NCBI RefSeq assembly: GCF_025426255.1
Contig: NZ_CP104861.1
Coordinates: forward strand, 3,100,001 to 3,164,000
Direction: 5' to 3'
DNA: 64,000 nucleotides
Source: Pseudomonas fragi
GTDB lineage: Bacteria; Pseudomonadota; Gammaproteobacteria; Pseudomonadales; Pseudomonadaceae
Positions within the stretch are counted from its first letter, which is position 1. Every line of letters begins with the position of its first letter. The notes beneath the pieces are model-generated. The model had not been told where the DNA came from. It did not search any database and was given only the letters and a program-made list of their open reading frames with translations. The translations under genes and the position numbers were made by a program. Below, piece by piece: positions 55,202 through 64,000 of this stretch.

Positions 55202-57561
55202 AACAACCCCAGTTGCCCGCCCACCAGTGCGCTGAAGTCGTCGTCGACAAACACCAGAATCGCGTCCGCTACCGGTTGTAGCTGACGCGTCAGGTAGTGG
55301 TCGTAATCCACCTCTGCAGTGCGATTCTCAAGCGGCTGGGGGCCGGCCACGGTGATCACATAGCTGATGGTGCCGCCGTTCTGGTACTGCCGGGGACGAC
55401 CTTGCAGGTCGTTGTACTCATCGGCCAGCCGCGCCGCTCGCACATGGGGCGGCACATTGCGTTCGTAATCACTGAGCTGACGACGCAGGCGCTTGCGGTA
55501 AATCAACAGTTCATCATGCTCACCCGCCAGGGTGCTGCGCACAAAATCCCGTACGTAGTCCTGATAGGGCTGGCGATTGAAGATGCGCAGGTACAACGCC
55601 TGCTGAAACTGCTGGGCCAGCGGCGACCAGTCGCTGCGCACGGTTTCAAGCCCCTTGTAGACCATCTCCCGACGCCCGTCCGCGTGCGCCACCAAACCCG
55701 CATAGCGCTTTTTGCTGCCCTCCTCGGCGCCGCGAATGGTTGGCATCAAAAACCGGCTGTAGTGGGTTTCGAACTGTAGTTCCAGCGCACTGGTCAGCCC
55801 GTATTCGTCGTGCACATGGGCCTGCCACCACTGGTTGACATGCTGCACCAGCTCGCGGCCGATACGCGCGGCGTCCTCTTCACTGTGCTCACTGCGCAGC
55901 CAGACGAAGGTAGAGTCGGTGTCACCATAGATCACGCTAAAGCCCTGGGCCTCGATCAGCGCGCGGGTCTTGAGCATGATTTCGTGCCCGCGCAGGGTGA
56001 TCGACGACGCCAGTCGGGTGTCGAAAAAACGGCAGCCACTGGAGCCCAACACCCCATAAAACGCATTCATGATGATTTTCAGGGCTTGGGATAACGGAGC
56101 GTTTTTCTCCCGCTTGGCGACTTCGCGCCCATTGGCCACCCGCTCGATAATGGCGGGCAAACAATGCCGTGTACGCGAAAAGCGCGCACCGCGAAAGCCC
56201 GGTACCGAAGTGTCGTCTCCGGGCTCGCGCAATCCTTCCACCAACCCCAGCGGATCAATCAAAAAGGTGCGGATAATCGACGGATAAAGGCTTTTGTAAT
56301 CGAGCACCAGCACCGATTCGTACAACCCCGGCTGGGACTCCATCACAAAGCCGCCGGGGCTGGCCTGGGGTGGTTTGTCACCGAGATTGGGGGCGACAAA
56401 GCCCTGGCGGTGCATCAACGGCATGTACAAATGGTAAAACGCCGCCACCGAACCACCACTGCGGTCCGCCTCCAGGCCCGTGACCGAAGCGCGTTCAAGC
56501 AGAAAGGTCAGCAACTCGGTTTTCGCGAAGATCCGCGTCACCAGTTCGCAATCCTTGAGGTTGTAACGCGCCAGCGCCGGTTTGTCCTCGGCAAACATGC
56601 GGTTGATTTCGTCCATGCGCTGGTACGGGGTGCTTATGTCCTTGCCTTCGCCAAGCAGGGTCTGGGCGACATTTTCCAGGCTAAAGGACGGGAACGACCA
56701 GGTCGCCGAGCGCAACGACTCAATACCGTCGATGATCAAACGCCCCGCCGCACTGGCGAAAAAATGGTTTTTGCGGCTGCCGTGTTCGCGCCACTGCATT
56801 TCGCTGCCCGCACGTCCCAGCAACAGCGGGATGCCCAGGCGCCGGGCATGCTCGTGCAGCACCCGCAGATCGAATTGCACGACGTTCCAGCCAATGATCG
56901 CGTCGGGATCATGCAGCGCCAGCCACTGGTTCAAACGCAGCAGCAGATCGCCCCGGGTGGCGCAGAATTCCAGGTCGAAATTCACTGGGGTATCGGCCTC
57001 GGTGGCCTTGCCCAGCATATACACCTGACGCTGGCCGCAGCCCTCAAGGGCAATCGAATACAGATCGCCCTGGGGGCTGGTTTCGATATCCAGCGACACC
57101 AGCTTCAAGCGCGGCCGATAGTCTGGATGGGGTTTCATCTGGGTGTTCAACAGCGGACCGTTGGCCTGAGCGCTGCCGCCGAAACTGACTGGCGCAGTGA
57201 TAAAGCGCTCCATCAGGAAGCGCTCCGGCGGACGTACATCGGCCTCATACACATCCACCCCGGCGCGACGCAGCCGCTGGGCAATGTCCATCAATTGACC
57301 GTGCTGTTGGCAGTAAAGCCCAATGACCGGGCGCGACTGAAAATCACACAGCGCCAACTCACGAAACTCGACCCCACGCTCATCCCCCAACAGTGCCTGT
57401 GCCTGTGCACGCTGCACCGTAGGGATAAACGCAGTAGACGTCTGGTAAGGCAAGCGCACGTGCTGCGGCCCGTCATCAGTCGCCAGCCACAACTCGACCT
57501 TGATCCCCGACGGTGTATCGCGCCAGTGCCGGGTCAGGACGAAGCCCTGTGTCAACTCCAC
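55198..57561 (-). CDS. polB: DNA polymerase II
   Basis: This 787-residue family B polymerase has an intact 3'-5' exonuclease (DIE at 158-160, NVVQFD 226-231, YNLKDCE 333-339) and polymerase active sites (DYKSLYPSI at 421-429, YGDTDS at 545-550). It acts in replication restart and translesion synthesis and is often SOS-controlled, though I did not find a clear LexA box. The start is GTG. It is of the usual family length. Confidence 0.95.
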   Translation of the reverse strand: MELTQGFVLTRHWRDTPSGIKVELWLATDDGPQHVRLPYQTSTAFIPTVQRAQAQALLGDERGVEFRELALCDFQSRPVIGLYCQQHGQLMDIAQRLRRAGVDVYEADVRPPERFLMERFITAPVSFGGSAQANGPLLNTQMKPHPDYRPRLKLVSLDIETSPQGDLYSIALEGCGQRQVYMLGKATEADTPVNFDLEFCATRGDLLLRLNQWLALHDPDAIIGWNVVQFDLRVLHEHARRLGIPLLLGRAGSEMQWREHGSRKNHFFASAAGRLIIDGIESLRSATWSFPSFSLENVAQTLLGEGKDISTPYQRMDEINRMFAEDKPALARYNLKDCELVTRIFAKTELLTFLLERASVTGLEADRSGGSVAAFYHLYMPLMHRQGFVAPNLGDKPPQASPGGFVMESQPGLYESVLVLDYKSLYPSIIRTFLIDPLGLVEGLREPGDDTSVPGFRGARFSRTRHCLPAIIERVANGREVAKREKNAPLSQALKIIMNAFYGVLGSSGCRFFDTRLASSITLRGHEIMLKTRALIEAQGFSVIYGDTDSTFVWLRSEHSEEDAARIGRELVQHVNQWWQAHVHDEYGLTSALELQFETHYSRFLMPTIRGAEEGSKKRYAGLVAHADGRREMVYKGLETVRSDWSPLAQQFQQALYLRIFNRQPYQDYVRDFVRSTLAGEHDELLIYRKRLRRQLSDYERNVPPHVRAARLADEYNDLQGRPRQYQNGGTISYVITVAGPQPLENRTAEVDYDHYLTRQLQPVADAILVFVDDDFSALVGGQLGLF

Positions 57562-57591
57562 TGTGGCAGCCTCAAAGGCCGATCGAGCGAG

Positions 57592-57945
57592 TTACAGACA
57601 CGTCGCCAACATCGCCAGGCGGCGCATGGCCGCAGCATCATCAGGCTGCTTGGCGTAATAGCTCACCGCAGTGCCCGTGCCTTGTGGCAGCAAATCGGCA
57701 AAAGACTCGGCACCACGGGTATAAACCGTCTGCTGGCCGGACTTGTCGGTGTTGACATAAGCGCTGGCATCTACCCCGAAGACACTTTCGTCCTGCCACG
57801 AAAATTTGATGCACTCCGCCACCAGCGGCGTCGGCTTGGCCGAAGCCAGCACCCGCGTCGGGCTTTTACTGCGGGCAGTGTCCATCGCAGGAGAAACACA
57901 GCCGGCCAGCAAGGCCAGGCTCAAAACACTGATCAGCATTCGCAT
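57592..57945 (-). CDS. Small lipoprotein
   Basis: This 117-residue protein has the signal LISVLSLALLAGC (lipobox LAGC) followed by a domain with ECIKFSWQDESVFGVDASAYVN and SYYAKQPDDAAAMRRLAMLATCL. Two cysteines besides the lipidated one could form a disulfide. The ATG at 57945 is preceded by GAGGGGG. It lies 30 bases upstream of polB on the same strand. The function is unknown. Confidence 0.78.
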   Translation of the reverse strand: MRMLISVLSLALLAGCVSPAMDTARSKSPTRVLASAKPTPLVAECIKFSWQDESVFGVDASAYVNTDKSGQQTVYTRGAESFADLLPQGTGTAVSYYAKQPDDAAAMRRLAMLATCL

Positions 57946-58028
57946 TGGATTCCCCCTCAAATAAGGCGAACACGATAGCACGCAGCCAGTGCAAAGAGGT
58001 GGCTAAATAACCAGTGGTCGTTGTCACG

Positions 58029-58124
58029 GCACGAGGCTGTGCAGCTTCGCAGAAAAACCGCACATTCAGGATTTGCGATCGCTTCGCAATCGATCGCAGC
58101 CTCGTACCTCGGCAGCGGCTACAG
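58029..58124. repeat. Dispersed inverted-repeat element, copy 6
   Basis: CACGAGGCTGTGC on the left and GCAGCCTCGTACCTCGGCAG..GGCTAC on the right frame an inner GATTGCGATCGCTTCGCAATCGATC hairpin. The left arm is more degenerate than in other copies. It lies in the long gap between the lipoprotein and gudD. Confidence 0.65.
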
Positions 58125-58510
58125 AAGCCACGGGCGCATCGGCGCAGCTAACAGGTACGATGACCAACAGAAAAATCGGCTATGGGAAAACCACAAAACT
58201 GCTATAAACCCAATAAAACCTATAAAAATACGTATAAAAACCGACTTGTGACTAATCGACTGGCTTTAAAGCATTGCGGGACCAAAACCCAACTCGTATG
58301 ATGTCTGTTAACCAAGGGCAAACCCTTCGGCGCAAATCACCCGCATAACAATAATCAGTGGGGCTTCGAATTGTGAATAACGCCAGCAATCTGTCTGCTG
58401 TACGCGCTAACGCTTTGCCAGGACCCACCCACCGGTCACGGCTGCCATAGCCCTGCAAACCGCCTCGTTAATCGATCAGCCAACCCCTGACTCTTTTCAA
58501 GGAACAGACC
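58125..58510. other. Gene-free upstream region of gudD
   Basis: These 386 bases hold no convincing gene. An AT-rich stretch (58190-58250) with repeated ATAAAA/CTATAAA is followed by ACTCGTATGATGTCTGTTAAC near 58290, which resembles GntR-type operators upstream of sugar-acid genes. This is only suggestive. The promoter of gudD is expected there. Confidence 0.4.
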
Positions 58511-59860
58511 ATGAACGCCGAACATCAGCACCACGCCAGCAAAGCGCCGGTCGTCACCAGCCTGCAGGTTATCCCCGTGGCGGGCCATGACAGCATGTTG
58601 CTCAACCTTAGCGGCGCTCATGGCCCTTTCTTTACCCGCAATATCGTTATCCTCAAGGACAGCAGCGGCAATATCGGCGTAGGTGAAGTGCCGGGCGGCG
58701 AACGCATCCGCGAAACCCTCGAAGACGCACGCAACCTGGTGGTGGGCCAACCCATCGGCAACTACCAGAGCATCCTCAATGCCATGCGTAGCACATTCGC
58801 CGCCCGCGACTCGGCGGGGCGCGGCCTGCAAACCTTTGACCTGCGCATCACCATCCACGCGGTCACGGCGATGGAAGCGGCCCTTCTCGACTTGCTCGGT
58901 CAGTTCCTCGAGGTTCCGGTAGCGGCTTTGCTCGGTGAAGGCCAGCAACGCGATGCGGTGAAGATGCTCGGCTACCTGTTTTACATCGGCGACCGCCAGC
59001 AGACCGATCTGGCCTACCGCAGTGAAGCCGATGGCGATGACTGGTTGCGCCTGCGCCACGAAAAAGCACTGACCCCGCAAGCCATCGTCCGCCTTGCAGA
59101 AGCCGCCCAAGCCAGATACGGCTTTAACGACTTCAAGCTTAAGGGCGGTGTATTGCGCGGTGCCGAAGAGATCGAAGCGGTGACGGCGCTGGCCGAGCGC
59201 TTCCCGAATGCACGCATCACCCTTGACCCCAATGGCGCCTGGTCACTCAAGGAAGCCATTACCCTGTGCCGTGATCAGCATCACGTGCTGGCGTATGCCG
59301 AAGACCCATGCGGCGCGGAAAACGGCTATTCAGGGCGTGAAGTGATGGCTGAGTTCCGTCGCGCCACCGGACTGCCCACCGCCACCAACATGATCGCCAC
59401 CGACTGGCGCGAAATGGGGCACGCGATTCAATCGCAAGCAGTGGACATTCCATTGGCCGACCCGCATTTCTGGACAATGCAGGGCTCGGTACGGGTCGCG
59501 CAGATGTGTCACGAGTGGGGCCTGACCTGGGGTTCACACTCCAATAACCATTTTGATATTTCCCTTGCCATGTTCACTCAGGTCGCAGCGGCGGCACCGG
59601 GCGAAATTACCGCCATCGATACCCACTGGATCTGGCAGGACGGCCAGCGCCTGACCCGCGAGCCGCTGAAAATCGTCGACGGTCATATCAAGGTTCCGGC
59701 CAGATCCGGCCTGGGCGTGGATATCGACATGGACGCCGTGGCCAAGGCTCACGAACTGTACAAAGGCATGGGCCTAGGTGCTCGCGACGACAGCGTCGCC
59801 ATGCAGCTCCTTGTTCCCGGCTGGAAATACGACAACAAAAAACCATGCCTTGTGCGCTGA
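58511..59860 (+). CDS. gudD: Glucarate dehydratase
   Basis: This 449-residue enolase-superfamily enzyme removes water from D-glucarate to give 5-keto-4-deoxyglucarate. Catalytic KxK is in DFKLKGG (209, 211). Metal ligands are aspartate 239 (TLDPNGAW), glutamate 264 (YAEDPCG) and asparagine 293 (TATNMIAT), and the base is histidine 343 ([10 protein letters not shown]). GAACAGACC precedes the ATG. An aldehyde dehydrogenase follows 45 bases later in the same operon. Confidence 0.96.
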   Translation: MNAEHQHHASKAPVVTSLQVIPVAGHDSMLLNLSGAHGPFFTRNIVILKDSSGNIGVGEVPGGERIRETLEDARNLVVGQPIGNYQSILNAMRSTFAARDSAGRGLQTFDLRITIHAVTAMEAALLDLLGQFLEVPVAALLGEGQQRDAVKMLGYLFYIGDRQQTDLAYRSEADGDDWLRLRHEKALTPQAIVRLAEAAQARYGFNDFKLKGGVLRGAEEIEAVTALAERFPNARITLDPNGAWSLKEAITLCRDQHHVLAYAEDPCGAENGYSGREVMAEFRRATGLPTATNMIATDWREMGHAIQSQAVDIPLADPHFWTMQGSVRVAQMCHEWGLTWGSHSNNHFDISLAMFTQVAAAAPGEITAIDTHWIWQDGQRLTREPLKIVDGHIKVPARSGLGVDIDMDAVAKAHELYKGMGLGARDDSVAMQLLVPGWKYDNKKPCLVR

Positions 59861-59905
59861 ACACTCCAGTGCGCGCTTAAAGCCTATCTAGCGAGGATTG
59901 AAACG

Positions 59906-61489
59906 ATGTCGAACGAAACAGGCCACAATTTTATCGGCGGCAGCCGCAGCGCAGAAGGCACCGTCACGCTTGAAAGCCTGGATGCCAGCACCGGCGAGGC
60001 CTTGCCTCTGCGCTTTTATCAGGCGACCCCTGAAGAAGTGGACCGCGCCTCCAACGCCGCCGCCGAAGCCTTTTTGGCGTTTCGCCAACTTTCGCCTGAG
60101 CGCCGCGCCGAATTTCTCGACGCCATTGGTGACGAGATTGATCAACTGGGCGACGACTTTGTCGCCCTGGTGTGCAGAGAGACCGCCCTGCCTGCAGCGC
60201 GCATTCAAGGCGAACGCGGCCGTACCAGCGGGCAAATGCGCCTGTTCGCCAAGGTACTGCGTCGCGGTGATTATTTAGGGGCTCGGATCGATCTGGCCCT
60301 GCCGGATCGCAAGCCTCTGCCACGGGCGGACTTACGCCAGTACCGGATCGGCGTCGGGCCGGTCGCTGTGTTCGGTGCCAGCAACTTCCCGCTGGCCTTC
60401 TCCACTGCCGGTGGCGATACCGCAGCCGCCTTTGCTGCGGGCTGCCCGGTGGTATTCAAGGCGCACAGCGGGCACATGGCAACCGCCGACCAGGTCGGTA
60501 GCGCAATTATTCGCGCCGCACAAAAGACCGGCATGCCCAATGGCGTGTTCAACATGATCTTCGGCGCGGGCGTCGGTGAACAGTTGGTCAAGCACCCAGC
60601 GATTCAGGCAGTGGGCTTTACCGGCTCGCTGCATGGTGGCAACGCCCTGAGCAAAATGGCCGCCGAGCGCGAACAACCGATTCCGGTGTTCGCCGAAATG
60701 TCGAGCATCAACCCGGTCATCCTGCTGCCTCAAGCCCTGGCTTCGCGCAGCGCGGCTGTGGCCAAGGAACTCGCGGCTTCAGTCACCCAAGGCGGCGGGC
60801 AGTTCTGCACCAACCCAGGCCTGGTGATCGGCCTGCGCTCCCCCGAGTTCGCAGCCTTTGTCGAGCAACTGACTGTGCAAATGGCCGAACAGGGGCCACA
60901 CACCCTGCTCAATGCAGGCGGCCTGCGCAACTATGCCAAAGGCGTGGAGCACCTGCTCAGCCATGCTGGCATCACCCACCTGGCCGGCCACACTCAATCA
61001 GGATCGCAAGCGCAACCTCAGCTGTTCAAGGCTGATGTAAGCCTGTTGCTGGAAAAAGACCCGCTACTACAGGAAGAAGTGTTCGGTCCGACCACGATCA
61101 TCATCGAAGTCGACAGTGACGCGCAGTTAAAGGCCGCCTTGCTGGCCTTGCGTGGCCAATTGACCGCCACCCTGATCGGCGAACCGGCGGACCTTGCGCA
61201 CTATCAATGGCTGGTGCCGATCCTTGAGCAAAAGGTCGGGCGGATTCTGGTCAACGGCTACCCGACTGGCGTTGAGGTATGTGACGCCATGGTTCATGGC
61301 GGCCCGTACCCGGCCACTTCGGATTCACGCGGCACATCGGTGGGCTCGCTGGCCATTGACCGTTTCCTGCGTCCGGTCTGCTACCAGAACTATCCCGATG
61401 CACAGCTCCCGGAAGCGTTGCAAAACAGCAATCCGCTGGGATTGCAGCGTCTGGTTAATGGCGAGTGGAGTTCCCAGGCGATTGATTAA
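59906..61489 (+). CDS. 2-Oxoglutarate semialdehyde dehydrogenase (NADP+-type aldehyde dehydrogenase)
   Basis: This 527-residue aldehyde dehydrogenase oxidises 2-oxoglutarate semialdehyde to 2-oxoglutarate, the last step of oxidative glucarate and galactarate breakdown. The catalytic cysteine is 301 in GGGQFCTNPG, and the general base glutamate is in PVFAEMSSINP. The intermediate dehydratase (KdgD) and uptake gene that complete the route are not in this operon. Terminated by a clear hairpin. Confidence 0.92.
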   Translation: MSNETGHNFIGGSRSAEGTVTLESLDASTGEALPLRFYQATPEEVDRASNAAAEAFLAFRQLSPERRAEFLDAIGDEIDQLGDDFVALVCRETALPAARIQGERGRTSGQMRLFAKVLRRGDYLGARIDLALPDRKPLPRADLRQYRIGVGPVAVFGASNFPLAFSTAGGDTAAAFAAGCPVVFKAHSGHMATADQVGSAIIRAAQKTGMPNGVFNMIFGAGVGEQLVKHPAIQAVGFTGSLHGGNALSKMAAEREQPIPVFAEMSSINPVILLPQALASRSAAVAKELAASVTQGGGQFCTNPGLVIGLRSPEFAAFVEQLTVQMAEQGPHTLLNAGGLRNYAKGVEHLLSHAGITHLAGHTQSGSQAQPQLFKADVSLLLEKDPLLQEEVFGPTTIIIEVDSDAQLKAALLALRGQLTATLIGEPADLAHYQWLVPILEQKVGRILVNGYPTGVEVCDAMVHGGPYPATSDSRGTSVGSLAIDRFLRPVCYQNYPDAQLPEALQNSNPLGLQRLVNGEWSSQAID

Positions 61490-61506
61490 GGCCTGACCAC
61501 CGCCTG

Positions 61507-61531
61507 AAGGCGCCGCGTTTGGCGCCTTTTT
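61507..61531 (+). terminator. Rho-independent terminator after the glucarate operon
   Basis: AAGGCGCC and GGCGCCTT form an 8-bp stem with loop GCGTTT, followed by Ts. It closes the gudD operon. Confidence 0.9.
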
Positions 61532-61565
61532 ATTGCCGAAAAATTGGATCCGATACCAAATTTCA

Positions 61566-61636
61566 GGCAAAAAAAAGCCCAAGTAGCTGATGGAAACTTG
61601 GGGCTTAAAAATGCATAAACCGTGGTAGGTGAACGC
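61566..61636 (-). ncRNA. Candidate small RNA with own promoter and terminator
   Basis: On the minus strand, TTGTTA (61667-61672) and TAATAT (61643-61648) form a -35/-10 pair 18 bases apart. About 70 bases later a hairpin of AAGCCCCAAGT and ACTTGGGCTT ends in a run of about eight Ts. No coding frame fits. The nearest minus-strand gene upstream ends over 200 bases away. A short independent RNA is the simplest reading, but it is unverified. Confidence 0.5.
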
Positions 61637-61648
61637 AGGGCGATATTA

Positions 61649-61861
61649 CCCCACTGTAACAATCAGTAACAAGTGATTCTGAACAATTTTTTTCAAATCG
61701 TTACTGACCTAAGTCATTAAATAGACACATTATTTTTGGATCCATTGATTTTAAATTGCCATCATTCTGCGGTTTTTGGGTGATTTCTACCCACCTCACG
61801 CCTTGCTTTCGGCGGAAAGTTGGTGGTTCCAGATTAATGTGCGTGGCGTGAAACCTGTGTG
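61649..61861. other. Gene-free stretch between the candidate small RNA and the SRPBCC gene
   Basis: These 213 bases contain the -35 region of the candidate RNA and AT-rich sequence with GTTACTGACC-type half repeats. No gene is seen. Confidence 0.4.
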
Positions 61862-62281
61862 TCAGTGGTTTACCACTGGAAAGTGGCTACGCAGCGCCGC
61901 CAACCCACCCTGGTAAACCCCGGCAAACAATTCCTGCGCAGCCTCGACGCTTATGCCCAGCGGCGTAAACTGCCCCGACCAGGTCACACGCGAACCGTCG
62001 CCTTGTGCTTCGACACGTAAAGTCGCCAGATAGTCGGTCACCGGAAACGGTGCCTGAACGATGGAATAACTATAGGTTTTGCCCGCATTGTCGAACGTTT
62101 GCAGCCGCTCGACGATCACCGTGCCATCTACGGTCTGCAGCGTGCGCAAACGCCCGCCTTCACCGTGCTCGCTTTTGGCAATAAACGACAACCAGTCGGG
62201 CAGCGAGTTAAAACCGCCAATCAGTTGCCAGACCTGATCGGTTGAAGCGGGAATATCGATAAACGCGGATGTTGCTGCCAT
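61862..62281 (-). CDS. SRPBCC/polyketide cyclase-like ligand-binding protein
   Basis: This is a 139-residue START-like fold protein (AFIDIPASTDQVWQLIGGFNSLPDWL, YSYSIVQAPFPVTDYLATLRVEAQG, SRVTWSGQFTPLG). Members bind hydrophobic ligands. No enzyme is implied. I chose the ATG at 62281 with GAGAGG upstream. The longer frame adds a polar, unconvincing N-terminus. Confidence 0.83.
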   Translation of the reverse strand: MAATSAFIDIPASTDQVWQLIGGFNSLPDWLSFIAKSEHGEGGRLRTLQTVDGTVIVERLQTFDNAGKTYSYSIVQAPFPVTDYLATLRVEAQGDGSRVTWSGQFTPLGISVEAAQELFAGVYQGGLAALRSHFPVVNH

Positions 62282-62591
62282 GGGGTGTGTGCCTCTCAGA
62301 ATAAATAGGATTGGAACGCCCTGCTTGCGACGACCAGGATGGGTCGACAGCATGCAGTAGGGTTGGGCTGTATACAATTGCAGTAACATCTACGAATTAG
62401 GGCGCGGCCTCGCTTCGCAAAGGGTAATGCCTATGGCTGCGATGGTTAACGCAGTAACGGCAAAGGCAATAAGCCTCTTGGCAATATAAATTTAACCACT
62501 GCACGCCACGTATAGCTTCGACGCACCGATTAACAGAACACCACGAAAGTTTGCAGACTTATTTTGTCGCTCCGCAAAAATCCTACGCTAT
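62282..62591. other. Gene-free junction to the AT-rich right end
   Basis: These 310 bases include the promoter region of the SRPBCC gene and then the end of the asparaginase-like gene. Composition shifts to AT-rich from about 62.4 kb. No repeat, tRNA or integrase trace is seen. Confidence 0.4.
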
Positions 62592-63566
62592 TCAATCTTC
62601 AATATATTTACGAATTTGACTCTGCTCTAACTCCCCCCCTAACAGGGCATACAATTTCCCAAGCATTGCCTCACGCGTGATATACCCACCCGAGATAACA
62701 CCCGCAGCACGAATGTCAGCGCTGAGCTTATAGGGACTTCGGCTAGCACATTGTGAAATGACTACAACAACAATACCTTTGGCAGACGCATTACGTAGAA
62801 CGCCCACAAGACCATGGCCAAAGCCTTCTCCAACCGCCAACTCAACGCCTTCATGCTCTAATACCAGCGCCTGTATCCCACTGCCAAGCATACTTTCAAG
62901 AAACCAAGAACCCAAACCTGGAAACAGAGGAAGAACCCCTATACTGACAGGTCTCATATAACGTTTGTAGTTAACCTCATTAGGCAGGCATGGCACATCT
63001 TTTTGGCACGTAAAGTCTCGCTCTACAAATGGATGCCGACCGGAGGTTTTAAGCTTAGTGGATCGAAGCGGCCTCAAAATGTCCCCATGAAAATACAGGT
63101 ACACGCCATCAGACATTCCTTTTGCAAGCAATATTAACCCGCCAGTAAAATTCTCCCAAACATCACTTTCTGCGGCATCAATGGCTACCATGGCCCCCGT
63201 AAAAATTATGGCTGCGGGAAGACGGTATAACAAATAACTCATCGCTGCTGCGCCATACGTTAACGTGTCTACCTCATGCAAGACCAAAACACCACTGCAA
63301 CCCTCCACCTCCACAGCGTTGACAATCGCTTTGCGCAGAACGAGCCAATATTCAGGCGTATTAATGGAGCAGCCATTAATCGGCTCTACTTCTTGATACA
63401 TCCAAGTAACGTTTAAAGAAGCGAACCCGTCTTTTATAAAATCTCCGACTTGGCACCCAAAACATGAAGACTGCCTGAAATCAGAAAGACTGAGATGCAT
63501 GCTTTTCGTAATACCCGCACACAAAATCATTACTTTTTTTTGAAACTGCAGAGACGCATCTGTCAT
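62592..63566 (-). CDS. Divergent type I asparaginase-family protein
   Basis: This 324-residue protein matches the two-domain asparaginase/GatD fold: VLVLHEVDTLTYGAAAMSYLL for the second motif, IIFTGAM, VYLYFHGDILRP, GVLPLFPGLG and the C-terminal GVISGGYITREAMLGKLYALLGG. The nucleophile motif GGTI reads AGIT, and HGTDTM reads HEVDTL, so both catalytic threonines are altered or moved. It may be a pseudo-enzyme or act on another substrate. Base composition is AT-rich and unlike the neighbours. Possibly transferred together with the EamA gene. Confidence 0.75.
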   Translation of the reverse strand: MTDASLQFQKKVMILCAGITKSMHLSLSDFRQSSCFGCQVGDFIKDGFASLNVTWMYQEVEPINGCSINTPEYWLVLRKAIVNAVEVEGCSGVLVLHEVDTLTYGAAAMSYLLYRLPAAIIFTGAMVAIDAAESDVWENFTGGLILLAKGMSDGVYLYFHGDILRPLRSTKLKTSGRHPFVERDFTCQKDVPCLPNEVNYKRYMRPVSIGVLPLFPGLGSWFLESMLGSGIQALVLEHEGVELAVGEGFGHGLVGVLRNASAKGIVVVVISQCASRSPYKLSADIRAAGVISGGYITREAMLGKLYALLGGELEQSQIRKYIED

Positions 63567-63677
63567 CACCAGAATTACCTGTGGTTTGTATTCAAGGACT
63601 CATGGGCTACGCGACAAAAAACATTAGTTACCTAATAATTATAGAATTACACCCCACCACTACTACAGCTTTAACGT

Positions 63678-64000
63678 TTAACCCCGTTTCCAGCGCACCA
63701 AAAAAATAGAACCTCCAAATATATTTAAAAACAACCCGAAAACGATAACGCCCGCACCAACAAACTGCTCACCAGACAGTGTTTCACCTAGCAAAAGCAC
63801 CGCACTTGCAATACCTACGACAGGAACCAGAAGAGATAATGGCGCAATCCGCCATGTTTCATAGCGACCTAATAAATATCCCCAGGCGGCATAGCATAGT
63901 AGGGTCGCAAAGAATGAAAGATAGATTAATGACCATACTGTTCGAGACGATATACCCAACAAGCTCTGTCGCACCTCATCAACGCCCTCAAATAGCCATG
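63678..64000 (-). CDS. EamA (DMT) transporter, C-terminal part (cut by window edge)
   Basis: This partial minus-strand frame is open through the edge. It shows at least four membrane segments of a drug/metabolite exporter (SLIYLSFFATLLCYAAWGYLL, APLSLLVPVVGIASAVLLLGE, FVGAGVIVFGLFLNIFG), typical of the second EamA repeat. It may export the product linked to the asparaginase-like protein downstream. This is inferred from adjacency only. Confidence 0.85.
   Translation of the reverse strand, partial: WLFEGVDEVRQSLLGISSRTVWSLIYLSFFATLLCYAAWGYLLGRYETWRIAPLSLLVPVVGIASAVLLLGETLSGEQFVGAGVIVFGLFLNIFGGSIFLVRWKRG

Noticed and set aside
56164..57978. A 604-codon plus-strand frame opposite polB
   Set aside because: It is an antisense shadow. 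PolB on the minus strand has all catalytic motifs.
1..64000. CRISPR arrays, insertion sequences or prophage genes
   Set aside because: No regularly spaced direct repeats, transposase, integrase or phage structural genes were found. The repeats present are REP-like inverted elements.

Overview
The window reads as chromosome of a Pseudomonas, most likely of the fluorescens/fragi side of the genus. The evidence is genus-typical gene content (quinone-linked malate dehydrogenase with a signal peptide, FepA-type receptor with DUF3649/PepSY/DUF3325 partners, DUF1615 lipoprotein, UPF0149 protein, PolB, UvrB) and Pseudomonas-style REP hairpins with GTGGGAGCGAGC or GAGCTGGCTTGCC cores. Most genes are GC-rich. 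The last 1.5 kb on the right is visibly AT-richer.

Layout: 1-4.2 kb holds the end of an OmpR-type regulator with its sensor kinase, then an amino-acid ABC importer without an ATPase gene. 4.3-9.0 kb is a minus-strand iron-acquisition locus. 9.1-18.9 kb carries an FKBP isomerase, lipoproteins, an Xre-RES toxin-antitoxin pair, a divergent MocR regulator/threonine dehydratase pair and small conserved proteins. 19.0-23.2 kb has malate:quinone oxidoreductase, a DUF1289 gene, a dienelactone hydrolase and a thioredoxin-fold protein. 23.2-28.9 kb is an uncharacterised catabolic locus: cupin regulator, class II aldolase, DapA-like lyase/aldolase, HAD phosphatase, shikimate-dehydrogenase-like enzyme and MHS transporter. 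29-36.6 kb has a coiled-coil protein, tRNA-Asn, aromatic aminotransferase, uvrB, a RidA protein and two MFS carriers. 36.8-43.3 kb is a tripartite EmrAB/OprM-type efflux operon with a LysR gene and a FUSC protein.

43.8-51.9 kb is a complete urease system in one direction: ureA-B-C-E-F-G-D, a UT-family urea channel and a NixA-type nickel permease. Together they import urea and nickel, build the apo-enzyme and load its metal centre. As I recall the comparators, the order and the long UreB resemble Yersinia and Brucella ure2 rather than the usual Pseudomonas ureDABC arrangement, so horizontal origin is plausible. 52-64 kb has a Kch-like potassium channel, paired fluoride exporters, a HigA antitoxin with a broken higB, DNA polymerase II, glucarate dehydratase with a ketoglutarate-semialdehyde dehydrogenase, and an AT-rich end with a divergent asparaginase-like protein and a truncated EamA transporter.

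The least explained structures are a family of six long dispersed inverted repeats (one inside the urease locus), a REP element translated as the C-terminus of the MocR protein, two candidate small RNAs (about 42.0 and 61.6 kb), the nonsense-mutated higB, and the aldolase/shikimate-dehydrogenase-like locus.
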